Source: Aliivibrio fischeri (GTDB taxonomy: Bacteria > Pseudomonadota > Gammaproteobacteria > Enterobacterales > Vibrionaceae). Taken from it: a DNA stretch of 64,000 nucleotides. The stretch is from NCBI GenBank assembly GCA_038993745.2, contig CP160630.1:372001-436000 (forward strand). Reading direction: 5' to 3'. Made by a program: the position numbers and the translations under genes. The notes below the pieces were generated by a model that worked only from the letters and a program-made list of their open reading frames with translations, ran no database searches and was not told the origin of the DNA. Positions 12,937-27,477 of this stretch are shown piece by piece (positions within the stretch are counted from its first letter, which is position 1; each line of letters begins with the position of its first letter).

Positions 12937-14268
12937 ATGTTTAATGTTAAATTATTTGGATTAGATAAGCTTTTCTTATTTGTGGTTTTGTTTTTGTGCA
13001 TTTTTGCATCGATAATTTATTATCATATATATTCCATATCAATTTTAGAGAAAAGTATTCACATTAATTACCAAAAGGTTGTTGACGTAACAAAGCGGTT
13101 TCATGGCTATTACATAAATTCGGATACGATATCTTTAAAAAAAGGCGTTCATGATAATGATGGCGTAGGCGTTATTGTTAATAAACTAGGGGACGTTAAA
13201 GTATTATCTCCAGCTATAAATCAGCTTTATAAGAGCTTATCTGGAGTGATAGAATCAAAATATATATGGACTGTTGCTGTTATAGATAAGTTGCATAATG
13301 AAAATACAGAGAACTCATACTTTAAGCCTTTAAGAGATGGTTATCTTAGATTTAACAATAAGTCATTGCATGATTCAAACATATTAGAAAGCATAGTTAA
13401 TTTAGAAAGCTTGAAAGTTAGCTATAAATCTTTCCATCATGATGATGTGAGAATTACTGAGATATATAAAGAGCAATGGACAGGTGAAAAAATATACTCA
13501 GTTATTTATCCTATTTATTTAGATACAAGGTTAACTTCGGTTATTATTGTAGATATTAAAAGAGGCTGGAATTCTCTTTTAATTGAAAAGTTTAATCAGA
13601 AACGTTGGACTCATTTTTATTATGGAAAAGGTGTTAATTGGGCAACATTTACTCTTGCATTGCCATATACATCGGATAAATATTCACCAGATGTAAGTAT
13701 TGATCTTCTTTCAATATTGATAGGTAGCTTTTATATATCTTGTGTTGTCTTCTTTGCCGCATTATGTGGTTATTATTTTTATGTAAAAGTAACTATAATG
13801 AGAAGCTACGATCATATGACGGGGTTTTATCGTCGTGATTTTTATGAACCAAAATTGAAAGCATTAGAATCAGCTTCTTTTTTAATGATAGATATCGACC
13901 ATTTTAAGCGAGTAAATGATACTTATGGGCATGACTTTGGTGATGTTGTTATTCAAGAAGTAGCGCATCGTATACAAAACTGCATTAGAGTAAATGATAT
14001 TGCTATTCGTTGGGGTGGCGAAGAGTTCATTATTATCTTTCAAAAAATAAATCAAGATGACCTTATGAATAAGGCGGAATCCATTAGAGAAGTAATAGAA
14101 AGCAAATCAATTGATGGAATAGAAATTACGATATCTATTGGTGGAGCCACCCAAAGAGACTTTGAAGCCGTTAGTGATGCAATAAAGAGAGCTGATATTG
14201 CGCTTTATTATTCTAAAAATGCAGGCCGTAACATAGTTACATTAGATAAGAACAATTATGATTTTTAG
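12937..14268 (+). CDS. Membrane diguanylate cyclase (GGDEF), first of a tandem pair
   Basis: This protein would make cyclic di-GMP from two GTP. It has one transmembrane helix near residues 12-32 and a periplasmic sensor region of about 230 residues with no family I can name. A second helix lies near 268-290, and a cytoplasmic GGDEF domain spans about 290-440. The active-site loop is RWGGEEF (Gly-Gly-Glu-Glu-Phe, near residue 359), a catalytically competent variant. The product-inhibition I-site RxxD is present as RVND, five residues before it. DIDHFKRVNDTYGHDFGD gives the metal and GTP-binding Asp/Asn residues. It overlaps the next gene by 11 bases, and the two products are paralogues. The domain is AT-rich like its neighbours in the cassette. 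Confidence 0.92.
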   Translation: MFNVKLFGLDKLFLFVVLFLCIFASIIYYHIYSISILEKSIHINYQKVVDVTKRFHGYYINSDTISLKKGVHDNDGVGVIVNKLGDVKVLSPAINQLYKSLSGVIESKYIWTVAVIDKLHNENTENSYFKPLRDGYLRFNNKSLHDSNILESIVNLESLKVSYKSFHHDDVRITEIYKEQWTGEKIYSVIYPIYLDTRLTSVIIVDIKRGWNSLLIEKFNQKRWTHFYYGKGVNWATFTLALPYTSDKYSPDVSIDLLSILIGSFYISCVVFFAALCGYYFYVKVTIMRSYDHMTGFYRRDFYEPKLKALESASFLMIDIDHFKRVNDTYGHDFGDVVIQEVAHRIQNCIRVNDIAIRWGGEEFIIIFQKINQDDLMNKAESIREVIESKSIDGIEITISIGGATQRDFEAVSDAIKRADIALYYSKNAGRNIVTLDKNNYDF

Positions 14269-15586
14269 CAATGTTGATAATAATAATATGTATGTAAAGT
14301 TTTTCTTATGCTCATTTATACTGTCAGGATATATATTGTATCAATATAACAGGTTAGAAATAGAATCGTTTAAAATGGAGTTTCAAAGCAATATAAATAG
14401 GCTTTATGATACAATTAGGAAAATAACACCATATTATTTAAATACTAATACAGTAGAGCTATATAAAGGAACGTATACTATTGATGAAGTTTCTGTGATG
14501 GTAAATGAAAATAGTAAGGTAAAGGAGTTGTCTTTAGGTATAAATTTATTAGAAACAGAGATAAGGAAGTATATCGGTGATGACTATTGGAGTATTGCAA
14601 TTATACAAAAGTCAGACACAAATACAGATTCAAATACCGCACATTTTAAGCCATTACGTGACATCCATGTTAATTTAAATTCAGATATGAAATATGATAG
14701 AAACTGGATAGACAGAATATTAATCAATGAAAAAATATCAAGTAACTATCATGTTTTATCATTATGCGATTTGAAGTTAACAGAACCATATGTTGAGAAA
14801 ATCTCAGAGCAAAAAGTTAGGAGCATATTTTACCCTATATATGTTAATAAAAATCTAACCGCAATGTTTTTATTGGATATTAAAGATTCCGTATTTGATA
14901 GTTGGTTGAATGAATTTAACACAGATAGATTTAGTTTTTTATATTATATCAATAATGAAAATCCATTTTTTTCTTTAGATGATTCAATAGATATTCCTTG
15001 TTCTCCAATTGAAAACATATTGGGATTATCAATAAATATAAACAAAATAATGATATGGAGCTTGCTATTTGCGTCTGTTATTACAGGCGGGTTCATTTTT
15101 ATTGAAAAAACACTACGAAAGTTTATTTTTTATTGCACTCTCGATGATATGACTGGCCTTTATCGTCGTGATTTCTATGAAATGAAGCTTAATCATTTAT
15201 TAGATAAATCCATTATCATTGTTGATATTGATAAATTTAAAAGCATCAATGATAAATATGGTCACTCTAAAGGTGATGAAGTCATAACTGAGGTATGCCG
15301 TCGCTTAAGGCAATGCATTAGAGGTGATGATTTAGCCATTCGTTGGGGCGGTGAAGAGTTTGTTATTGTTTTAAGTAATGTTTCTAGTATTGATTTATTT
15401 AATCGCTCTGAAGCAATAAGGGTATCAGTGTCAGAAAGCCCAATTGCTGGTATGAATGTTTCTGTATCTATAGGGGCAGCAATAGGGAAGAAATCTTCTT
15501 TTAAACGTACGCTAAAAATGGCGGATACTGCATTGTATCAATCAAAAAATGCAGGAAGAAACAAAGTGACGGTATTTGAAGGATAA
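14258..15586 (+). CDS. Membrane diguanylate cyclase (GGDEF), second of a tandem pair
   Basis: This 442-residue protein is a close structural partner of the preceding one. It has an N-terminal helix, a periplasmic region with the same landmarks (HFKPLRD, a short FYPIYV stretch), a second helix near residues 266-284 and a GGDEF domain. The catalytic loop is RWGGEEF near residue 363, and the I-site is RGDD. DIDKFKSINDKYGHSKGD gives the substrate-binding residues. Both look enzymatically active. The start at 14258 overlaps the previous gene; an ATG at 14288 (MYVKFFLCSF) is an alternative, because neither has a strong ribosome site. The pair probably arose by tandem duplication and then diverged in the sensor region. 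Confidence 0.9.
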   Translation: MIFSNVDNNNMYVKFFLCSFILSGYILYQYNRLEIESFKMEFQSNINRLYDTIRKITPYYLNTNTVELYKGTYTIDEVSVMVNENSKVKELSLGINLLETEIRKYIGDDYWSIAIIQKSDTNTDSNTAHFKPLRDIHVNLNSDMKYDRNWIDRILINEKISSNYHVLSLCDLKLTEPYVEKISEQKVRSIFYPIYVNKNLTAMFLLDIKDSVFDSWLNEFNTDRFSFLYYINNENPFFSLDDSIDIPCSPIENILGLSININKIMIWSLLFASVITGGFIFIEKTLRKFIFYCTLDDMTGLYRRDFYEMKLNHLLDKSIIIVDIDKFKSINDKYGHSKGDEVITEVCRRLRQCIRGDDLAIRWGGEEFVIVLSNVSSIDLFNRSEAIRVSVSESPIAGMNVSVSIGAAIGKKSSFKRTLKMADTALYQSKNAGRNKVTVFEG

Positions 15587-15591
15587 TATAT

Positions 15592-17022
15592 ATGAAATTT
15601 ATTACTAATAAATATATTGTTTATTTGTTGATCTTTGTAGCTTTTGTACAATTTTTCGTCGTTAAAGATTACGAGAATTTTGTTGATAAGAATGTTAGAA
15701 GTACAATCGAGAGTATTGAATATAAACTTGATTCTGCCAAAGAAACAGTCGGTGAGTTACAAAAGTTTAAAGAGAAAAATTGTGAAGAAATGATGTTACC
15801 TTTACAAAAGATTGTTGCTTTAAACCCAATGATAAATAGCATTTCATTTGTTCGCGATGGTGCTTACTATTGTAGCTCTATTGCTGGTAAGAAGGTGTCT
15901 TCTGCGGTATTACCTAAAAGAGAGATTCATATACATGAAAAGAATTACTTAACTGGAATGCCAAGTTTTTCTTATTATCATCAGTATAATGATGATCATG
16001 GGGTTCAATTTTACATGAAGGGGATCTCTGTCGATTTAGGCGATAGTCCGGTTGGCCATCTATCTTTATCAAATAAAGAATACGTGATATCAAAAAACAA
16101 TGTATTTAGTGTGTATGTGCCAAATGAAAAGCAGACACATAAATCAGAAAAATACGATTTTGTAATTTTACTGGACTATAATGCTGAACTATCAATAAAA
16201 AATTATCTTATTAGTCATGTGCTTACGATTGTTATCGTCTTACTGCTAATCATGCTTATTAAAGTATTATCATTTAAGCTTTCGTTATTAGATATTGAAT
16301 TGATAAGGCTAAAAAAAGCAATTAAAAACAATAAGATAGTTCCTTTCATACAACCTATTGTTGATGCTAATGAAAATATCATTGGAGGGGAGGTATTAGC
16401 TCGATGGATTACCTCTTCAGGTGAGGTTATTCCGCCGTTGTCTTTTATTCCTAAAATAGAAAAGTTTGGTTTAATTAACGCAATGACGAAATCCTTATTA
16501 AATCAGCTTAAAGTGTATGTAAATGAGCATCAGGTTCATGGATTAAAAGTAAGCGTAAATTTTACTGAAAGCTGTCTTTATGATGAAGAAATGTACGAAT
16601 TGTGTAAAGAGTTATCGGGACACTTTATATTGATTTTAGAATTTACAGAATCTATGGAATTTGCAGATAAAAATAAGATAATTTCGTACATGGAAAAGTT
16701 TAGAAAAATTGGCGTTCAATTTTCCCTTGATGATTATGGAACAGGCTATTCATCATTGAAATATCTAAACTATTACCAGTTTGATGTTATCAAAATTGAT
16801 AAATCATTTATTGATGATATAGAAACGAATCAGCACTCTATCAAAATTATCGAGAACATTATCTTATTAGCCAATAATTTAGATATTCAATTAGTTGCGG
16901 AAGGTGTTGAGAACCATCGACAAAAGAAAATTCTTAATGATTTGAACATTTCAGCACAGCAAGGATTTTATTATTTTAAGCCAATGCCTTTGGATAATTT
17001 TCATTCCATAATGCGTGATTAA
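15592..17022 (+). CDS. CSS-motif EAL phosphodiesterase for cyclic di-GMP
   Basis: This 476-residue membrane protein would hydrolyse c-di-GMP. The helices near residues 8-24 and 206-226 flank a periplasmic domain. That domain has a conserved Cys near 62 (KNCEEM) and the YCSS motif near 92, the hallmark of CSS-domain phosphodiesterases whose activity is tuned by periplasmic disulfide formation. The EAL domain (about 235-475) keeps the essential residues: GGEVLARW (EVL in place of EAL), VSVNFTES, LEFTES, SLDDYGTGYSSL, IKIDKSFI, VAEGVE and QQGFYYFKP. It is therefore probably active. It starts 5 bases after the second GGDEF gene and is in the same operon, giving synthesis and breakdown in one unit. 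Confidence 0.92.
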   Translation: MKFITNKYIVYLLIFVAFVQFFVVKDYENFVDKNVRSTIESIEYKLDSAKETVGELQKFKEKNCEEMMLPLQKIVALNPMINSISFVRDGAYYCSSIAGKKVSSAVLPKREIHIHEKNYLTGMPSFSYYHQYNDDHGVQFYMKGISVDLGDSPVGHLSLSNKEYVISKNNVFSVYVPNEKQTHKSEKYDFVILLDYNAELSIKNYLISHVLTIVIVLLLIMLIKVLSFKLSLLDIELIRLKKAIKNNKIVPFIQPIVDANENIIGGEVLARWITSSGEVIPPLSFIPKIEKFGLINAMTKSLLNQLKVYVNEHQVHGLKVSVNFTESCLYDEEMYELCKELSGHFILILEFTESMEFADKNKIISYMEKFRKIGVQFSLDDYGTGYSSLKYLNYYQFDVIKIDKSFIDDIETNQHSIKIIENIILLANNLDIQLVAEGVENHRQKKILNDLNISAQQGFYYFKPMPLDNFHSIMRD

Positions 17023-17030
17023 AACAGAAG

Positions 17031-17063
17031 AGGGAAATAAATGATGTTTATTTCCCTTTTTTT
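17031..17063 (+). terminator. Intrinsic terminator of the GGDEF-GGDEF-EAL operon
   Basis: An 11-bp stem, AGGGAAATAAA paired with TTTATTTCCCT (17031-17041 and 17047-17057), shows a T run on the plus strand. It separates the operon from the convergent HD-GYP gene. Confidence 0.85.
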
Positions 17064-17094
17064 ATTTTTGCATCAGGATTAGGTAGTAGTCTAG

Positions 17095-19995
17095 TTAACT
17101 TAAGAATTTTTCTATATCAACGTCATCACATTGTTCTGGTTTTAAATAGGCATCTGCATACTTTTTATATAAACCAGAGGTTAAGAATAAATCAAATAGA
17201 TCACTATCAATGTGTTGATCTTTTACCATAAAGTGCATTATTTTGAGAGATTCCGTTAAGGTTTTGGCTTTCTTATATGGACGATCGTGACTGGTTAAGG
17301 CTTCAAAAATATCAGCTATCGCCATCATTTTTGCGGTTAATGGCATTTGTTCTGACGTAAGGCCCATAGGGTAGCCTGTACCATTCACTTTCTCATGATG
17401 ACCGCCGGCTATCTTTGCAATGTCCTTCATTGTTTTTGGAAAGGGAAGGGCTTCTAACATTTGAATTGTTTGAATTATATGGTTGTTTATTACAAAGCGC
17501 TCTTCGTTATTCAGTGTTCCTCGTTGAATTAACAAATTGTAGATTTCACCGAGATTATTTTCATATTGAGTTGGTTGTAATGTGAATCGCTCATCATGGG
17601 GAAGATCAATTTCTCTTGGGATTAAGTGGGATAGATTATCTTGTAACAGGTTTACCTTGGAAGGTACTTTTTGGTTGTCGGAGTCATTTAGTCGCTCCTT
17701 TTCTTCCAATGCAAGGCCAAGACTGGAATCCAAAGTTTGTATCCATGTTCGTTGGCTAATCTCTTGTATTTGCATTGCGTCTTGTTCAGATAAGAACTCC
17801 TCACCGACATTCATTTTTGCAATGAAAGTAAATTCGTCATCAAGTTTCTGCCACTCACTGTGTAATTTTTCTTTATTCTCTTGAGGGAGTTCTGGATTAA
17901 ATGCTCGCTTCCATTGTTCGATTTCGGCATCACGCTTTAATACTTCGAACCGAGTTCTTATCTCATGGATGCGGTTGTAGATAGTTTCTAGTTTTGTCGC
18001 TTTATCAACAATGTGTTCTGGCGTTGTTATTTTGCCGCAGTCATGTAACCACGACGCCATTCTTAATTCTTCTTTTTGTATGCTGTTTAATGTGAAATGT
18101 TTAAATTTGGGTGATGAAGATTGATCTGCAACTTCTGCGATCCATTGTGTTAATACTGGTACTTTTTGACAGTGATTCCCCGTATAAGGTGACTTAGTAT
18201 CGATAGCACTAGCCATGACTTGAATGAATGATTCAAGTAAGTTTTTTTGGTTTTGTAACATTTTCCGGCCATGGAGAGCGATGGCAGTAAAATTCATTAA
18301 TGATTCAAAGTAATCAAGTTTATTATTACGTATAGCTTCACTATCCTTAATATCAAAAACTAATACCATAGCGCCAATAGTTTGCTTTCCTTTTGTGAAT
18401 AATGGGAAAGTGAGTGACCATGTATCTTCGTCTTTTAGTCCCAGTTTTTCTTGTTCATTTATGTCGAGTTTTTGAATACTTAAATCTTCAAAAGGTTTCT
18501 TTTTAACTAGGATGTATTCCAGATTTTTAGCTATCTCTTTGTCGTCGAGAGAGTAACGTTTTAATTCGCTAATATCTTCATTTTTTGTGTTTGCACGCCA
18601 TGCAAAATGAGGCTCTATGTGTGTTTCATCATCATTAATGAGATAAAGGTAGGCTCCTGCCGCTTGTGTTGCGTCAGCTGTATTCCGTCCAATGATTTGT
18701 ATTAGTTCATCAATCTCATGCTCTTCCAATATGGTATTGGTTAAGTTGAAGTAGTTTTCAATAGCGGATTTCATGCTCGTAACGGATTTATTGAGGTTAT
18801 CTATTTCTAATATTTTTGTTGGTGATTGCTTGAGCTGAGAAAAATCGAATTTTGATATTAATTGAGCTTGTTCTGTTGCTTGTTTGATAGGTTTGGAAAT
18901 GCGTTGTGATACAAAATAGACACAAGGAATGGAAAGACAAAGTACTAAAAAAGACCATAAGATAGCTTGATTGCGAATAACGGATGCACTTGATAAAAGC
19001 TCTGATGCTTTTACCGCGACTAATAAATTTAACGTTCGTTCTTGATTAATAGGGACAGAAAAGATTTTTCCATACCAATCTTCATCGTTATGTTGGTATC
19101 GTTGTATTTCTTGGTCTAAATGAAGTTGTTTTAATGCCGTCAGTGCACTTTGATTGAATATGTCTTTTAACATAACGGCTTTATTATTTATTTCAGCATG
19201 AGCGTTGTAGTTGCTGGCATAAACAGTACTCTCTTCATCATAAAGTACTCTTACCGATGAGTTGTGATTTGAGGTGCTTTTTAATACCTCATCGACCTTG
19301 AACATGAGTAGATCTGCACTAACAACCACATCATTGTCCGCTTTTTGATGAATGGTTAAGCCAAACTGGTTAATGGCGCTGAAATAACGAGGTTTAGATA
19401 AAATGGTTTGATTTACCGTTGAATTTTTAAACCAATCTTCATTTCTAGGATCCTTTCTAGGGATCTCAAATATCTGAGAATCAATGAGCTTATTGGTTTT
19501 ATCATAAAAATAGATGGTACTTGTTACTTTTGTTCGTAAGGGGATATCTATAAAGTAAAAGTGAGCGGAAGCTGGGGCATTTAATTCCTTTCTTAAAGAT
19601 TGGTTTTCAATAATACCGACACCAAACCAGTCCCCATTAGGGTAAGTAATACGATAGGTTGATACATGATTATGCAGTTTTAAAAGCATTAATAGTTCAG
19701 AAAAGTAAGCTTTGCGCTCTTCTAATGTATTGGTTTTTATTATTTCTTTTTTGGATAACTCTTCAATGGCATTAAAGGCTGGTCGATACTCATCTTGCAT
19801 TGAAAAGCGAGTCTCATTGGCTATTCGGTCAAAGATGGTTGAGTTTGCTTCAAGTAGAATGTCATTCATGCTCTTATTGGCTAGCAAGATTTGTGTTGTA
19901 CATATGATAGCGATCATCATTATAAATAATGTAGAGATATGGACATGCAATGGAAAGATGAGTTTAGCTCTTATTGTTCTTATTATTTGTTTCAT
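17095..19995 (-). CDS. Large sensor HD-GYP phosphodiesterase with an insertion in the HD domain
   Basis: This 966-residue protein is a probable c-di-GMP or cyclic-dinucleotide hydrolase. A first helix (about 18-40) is followed by a large periplasmic Cache-type sensor (to about 340), a second helix near 345-366, a HAMP linker and a GAF-like domain (about 425-590). A C-terminal HD-GYP domain follows. Metal ligands are visible in LHDCGK near 650, GGHHEKVNGTGYP near 870 and MAIADIFEALTSHDRPYK. Between the HD helix (ending DKATKLE) and the next conserved helix (LNNEERFVINNH, near 828) lie about 160 extra residues, rich in charged helix, that standard HD-GYP domains lack. It is convergent with the GGDEF-EAL operon and completes a cassette containing all three c-di-GMP enzyme types. 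Confidence 0.9.
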   Translation of the reverse strand: MKQIIRTIRAKLIFPLHVHISTLFIMMIAIICTTQILLANKSMNDILLEANSTIFDRIANETRFSMQDEYRPAFNAIEELSKKEIIKTNTLEERKAYFSELLMLLKLHNHVSTYRITYPNGDWFGVGIIENQSLRKELNAPASAHFYFIDIPLRTKVTSTIYFYDKTNKLIDSQIFEIPRKDPRNEDWFKNSTVNQTILSKPRYFSAINQFGLTIHQKADNDVVVSADLLMFKVDEVLKSTSNHNSSVRVLYDEESTVYASNYNAHAEINNKAVMLKDIFNQSALTALKQLHLDQEIQRYQHNDEDWYGKIFSVPINQERTLNLLVAVKASELLSSASVIRNQAILWSFLVLCLSIPCVYFVSQRISKPIKQATEQAQLISKFDFSQLKQSPTKILEIDNLNKSVTSMKSAIENYFNLTNTILEEHEIDELIQIIGRNTADATQAAGAYLYLINDDETHIEPHFAWRANTKNEDISELKRYSLDDKEIAKNLEYILVKKKPFEDLSIQKLDINEQEKLGLKDEDTWSLTFPLFTKGKQTIGAMVLVFDIKDSEAIRNNKLDYFESLMNFTAIALHGRKMLQNQKNLLESFIQVMASAIDTKSPYTGNHCQKVPVLTQWIAEVADQSSSPKFKHFTLNSIQKEELRMASWLHDCGKITTPEHIVDKATKLETIYNRIHEIRTRFEVLKRDAEIEQWKRAFNPELPQENKEKLHSEWQKLDDEFTFIAKMNVGEEFLSEQDAMQIQEISQRTWIQTLDSSLGLALEEKERLNDSDNQKVPSKVNLLQDNLSHLIPREIDLPHDERFTLQPTQYENNLGEIYNLLIQRGTLNNEERFVINNHIIQTIQMLEALPFPKTMKDIAKIAGGHHEKVNGTGYPMGLTSEQMPLTAKMMAIADIFEALTSHDRPYKKAKTLTESLKIMHFMVKDQHIDSDLFDLFLTSGLYKKYADAYLKPEQCDDVDIEKFLS

Positions 19996-20042
19996 AATGC
20001 ACCATTTATCATTAACCTATAAATAAACGTAGTTTATAAATG

Positions 20043-20076
20043 AAAAAAGATCCGAGAATATTATTCACGGATCTTT
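20043..20076 (-). terminator. Intrinsic terminator of the second YgjI-like permease
   Basis: A stem of AAAGATCCG with CGGATCTTT (20046-20054 and 20068-20076), extended inward by GAATA/TATTC-like pairing, is followed by a T run on the minus strand. It ends the ebgA-ebgC-ygjI transcript and separates it from the HD-GYP gene. Confidence 0.8.
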
Positions 20077-20093
20077 AGGTGCTAAGGTATTAA

Positions 20094-21629
<1,536 letters not shown>

Positions 21630-21697
21630 TTATTTTTTGGCTCTGAATGTAGTTTCAGATACCGTTTTATTATTGTTTTATTACGGTGTTGCTTAGT

Positions 21698-25281
<3,584 letters not shown>

Positions 25282-25341
25282 TTATAAATAGGTAAATATA
25301 AATCGTAGTAAATAACTCTCTGGTAAAAGATATTAACTAAA

Positions 25342-25354
25342 GTTTTAGTAAAAC
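25342..25354 (-). promoter_or_regulatory. LacI-type operator upstream of ebgA
   Basis: GTTTTAGTAAAAC is a perfect odd-length palindrome around a central G, with core TTTAGTAAA at 25344-25352. It overlaps a second dyad, ACTAAA-GT-TTTAGT. It lies about 95 bases upstream of the ebgA start. The rest of this 347-base gap contains the ebgA promoter and the ebgR terminator. Confidence 0.6.
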
Positions 25355-25541
25355 AAATCGGTAAATTCTTTTACTTTTAACTTGGTCACATAATGAACTG
25401 AGCTTTGTGAGCGTGGTAACGTTAATCAAGTGTATTGATACAATTCATTAACTTAAATGGCTGCTTTTGGATGATATAAGAACAAAGTGATGAATATGTG
25501 TTCGAAAAGGATAGGAGGAGTAAAGGGGGAGTTATTAATAT

Positions 25542-25569
25542 AAAAAAAGCAACGCCATAAACGTTGCTT
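25542..25569 (-). terminator. Intrinsic terminator of ebgR
   Basis: An 8-bp stem, AAGCAACG with CGTTGCTT (25547-25554 and 25562-25569), is followed on the minus strand by seven T residues. It separates ebgR from ebgA, so ebgA relies on its own regulated promoter. Confidence 0.8.
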
Positions 25570-25598
25570 AATGTAGGTAGTAAACTTATTGGAATATT

Positions 25599-26594
<996 letters not shown>

Positions 26595-26665
26595 TCATCC
26601 TCCAGCCTTTAATTTTATAATATTGCTCCATGTTACTTAATAAATGATGATTTTGATACTTAAAA

Positions 26666-26690
26666 ATGGCTTTTACTAAAGTTTTACTGT
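26666..26690 (-). promoter_or_regulatory. LacI-type operator upstream of ebgR
   Basis: The stretch CTTTTACTAAAGTTTTACTG holds the core TTTACTAAA at 26672-26680 and overlapping half-sites. It lies between the exonuclease stop and the ebgR start. It probably mediates autoregulation. Confidence 0.55.
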
Positions 26691-26695
26691 GGTTG

Positions 26696-27474
26696 CTATT
26701 GAGATTTTTGATATAGGAAGCCAATAGGGGCAATAGCTTGATTAAATAGACGTTTTTTTTGAGCTAAAAAAAGCTCAGCAGTTGAAATAGCATCGACTAA
26801 AGCGTGATGAGCGGGGTAGTCCGGTAGCTTGTATTGACGTCTAAGGGAAAATAAACGGAAATCTCTTTGATAACGGTTTTGTTGAATTGTATTTTGTTCA
26901 ATTCTAAGCGTATCTAGCCAAATTATAGGCAAATTGGGCAATTGTAGAGAAAGGAAAAATTGCTCTAAAAACCGCTGCTCAATGGTTGCACCATGAACAA
27001 CAAGAATATTGCTGGGTAAATTTGAAAAGAAACATTCCATTGCCTCTTCGAGTGAAATCCCCATTTTTTGTTGCTCAGGTAAAATGTGATGCAATGAGCG
27101 TGCAGTATGCTCTCTTTCTTCACGTTTATTCTCTGCACTTATTGAGGTTGGTTCATTGATGATATGGTGCTGGGCACTGCTGAGTTTGATTACGCCATCA
27201 ATAATATGAACCCAACCAATGCTCACGATATGATCGGTTTCGGATTTAACCCTGAGGTTTCAAAATCCACAACGGTGAATGCCATATCACTGCTGTTTTC
27301 TTTTGGGCCTGGATAAGGTGATTTAAGAAAATGGGCTAAATAATTAGGTAGCGTTAAATTTTGTTCAATTAATGCTTGTCTCTGCTCCTCTAAACGGTGC
27401 AATGGATGGCGATTAGAGAATAGATCCATCATATGAGTGATGATATTTTTGTTCTTTAATGATTTATCAGGCAT
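26696..27474 (-). pseudogene. DnaQ-like 3'-5' exonuclease (DEDDh), frameshifted
   Basis: This is an exonuclease of the DNA polymerase III epsilon type. The N-terminal part (from 27474) contains the first motif VVDFETSGLNP with the Asp-x-Glu pair. The rest (to 26696) contains the middle part (NILVVHGATIEQRFLEQF) and the third motif, HHALVDAISTAELFL, with the catalytic His and Asp. The two parts lie in different frames. One extra base in the TTT run at 27238-27240 would join them as NPKTDHIVSIGWVHI, the family continuation. The product would be about 259 residues. It starts 3 bases after the stop of the DUF294 gene and is in the same operon. I think the deletion is probably a sequence error. 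Confidence 0.82.
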
Positions 27475-27477
27475 GTA

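Noticed and set aside
17582..17884. Plus-strand open frame of 100 codons
   Set aside because: It is antisense to the HD-GYP gene within its charged insertion and shows Ser-rich shadow composition.
12937..19995. Mobile element or integron carrying the c-di-GMP genes
   Set aside because: No transposase, integrase, terminal repeats or tRNA target could be found at either border; only the duplicated permease genes suggest insertion.
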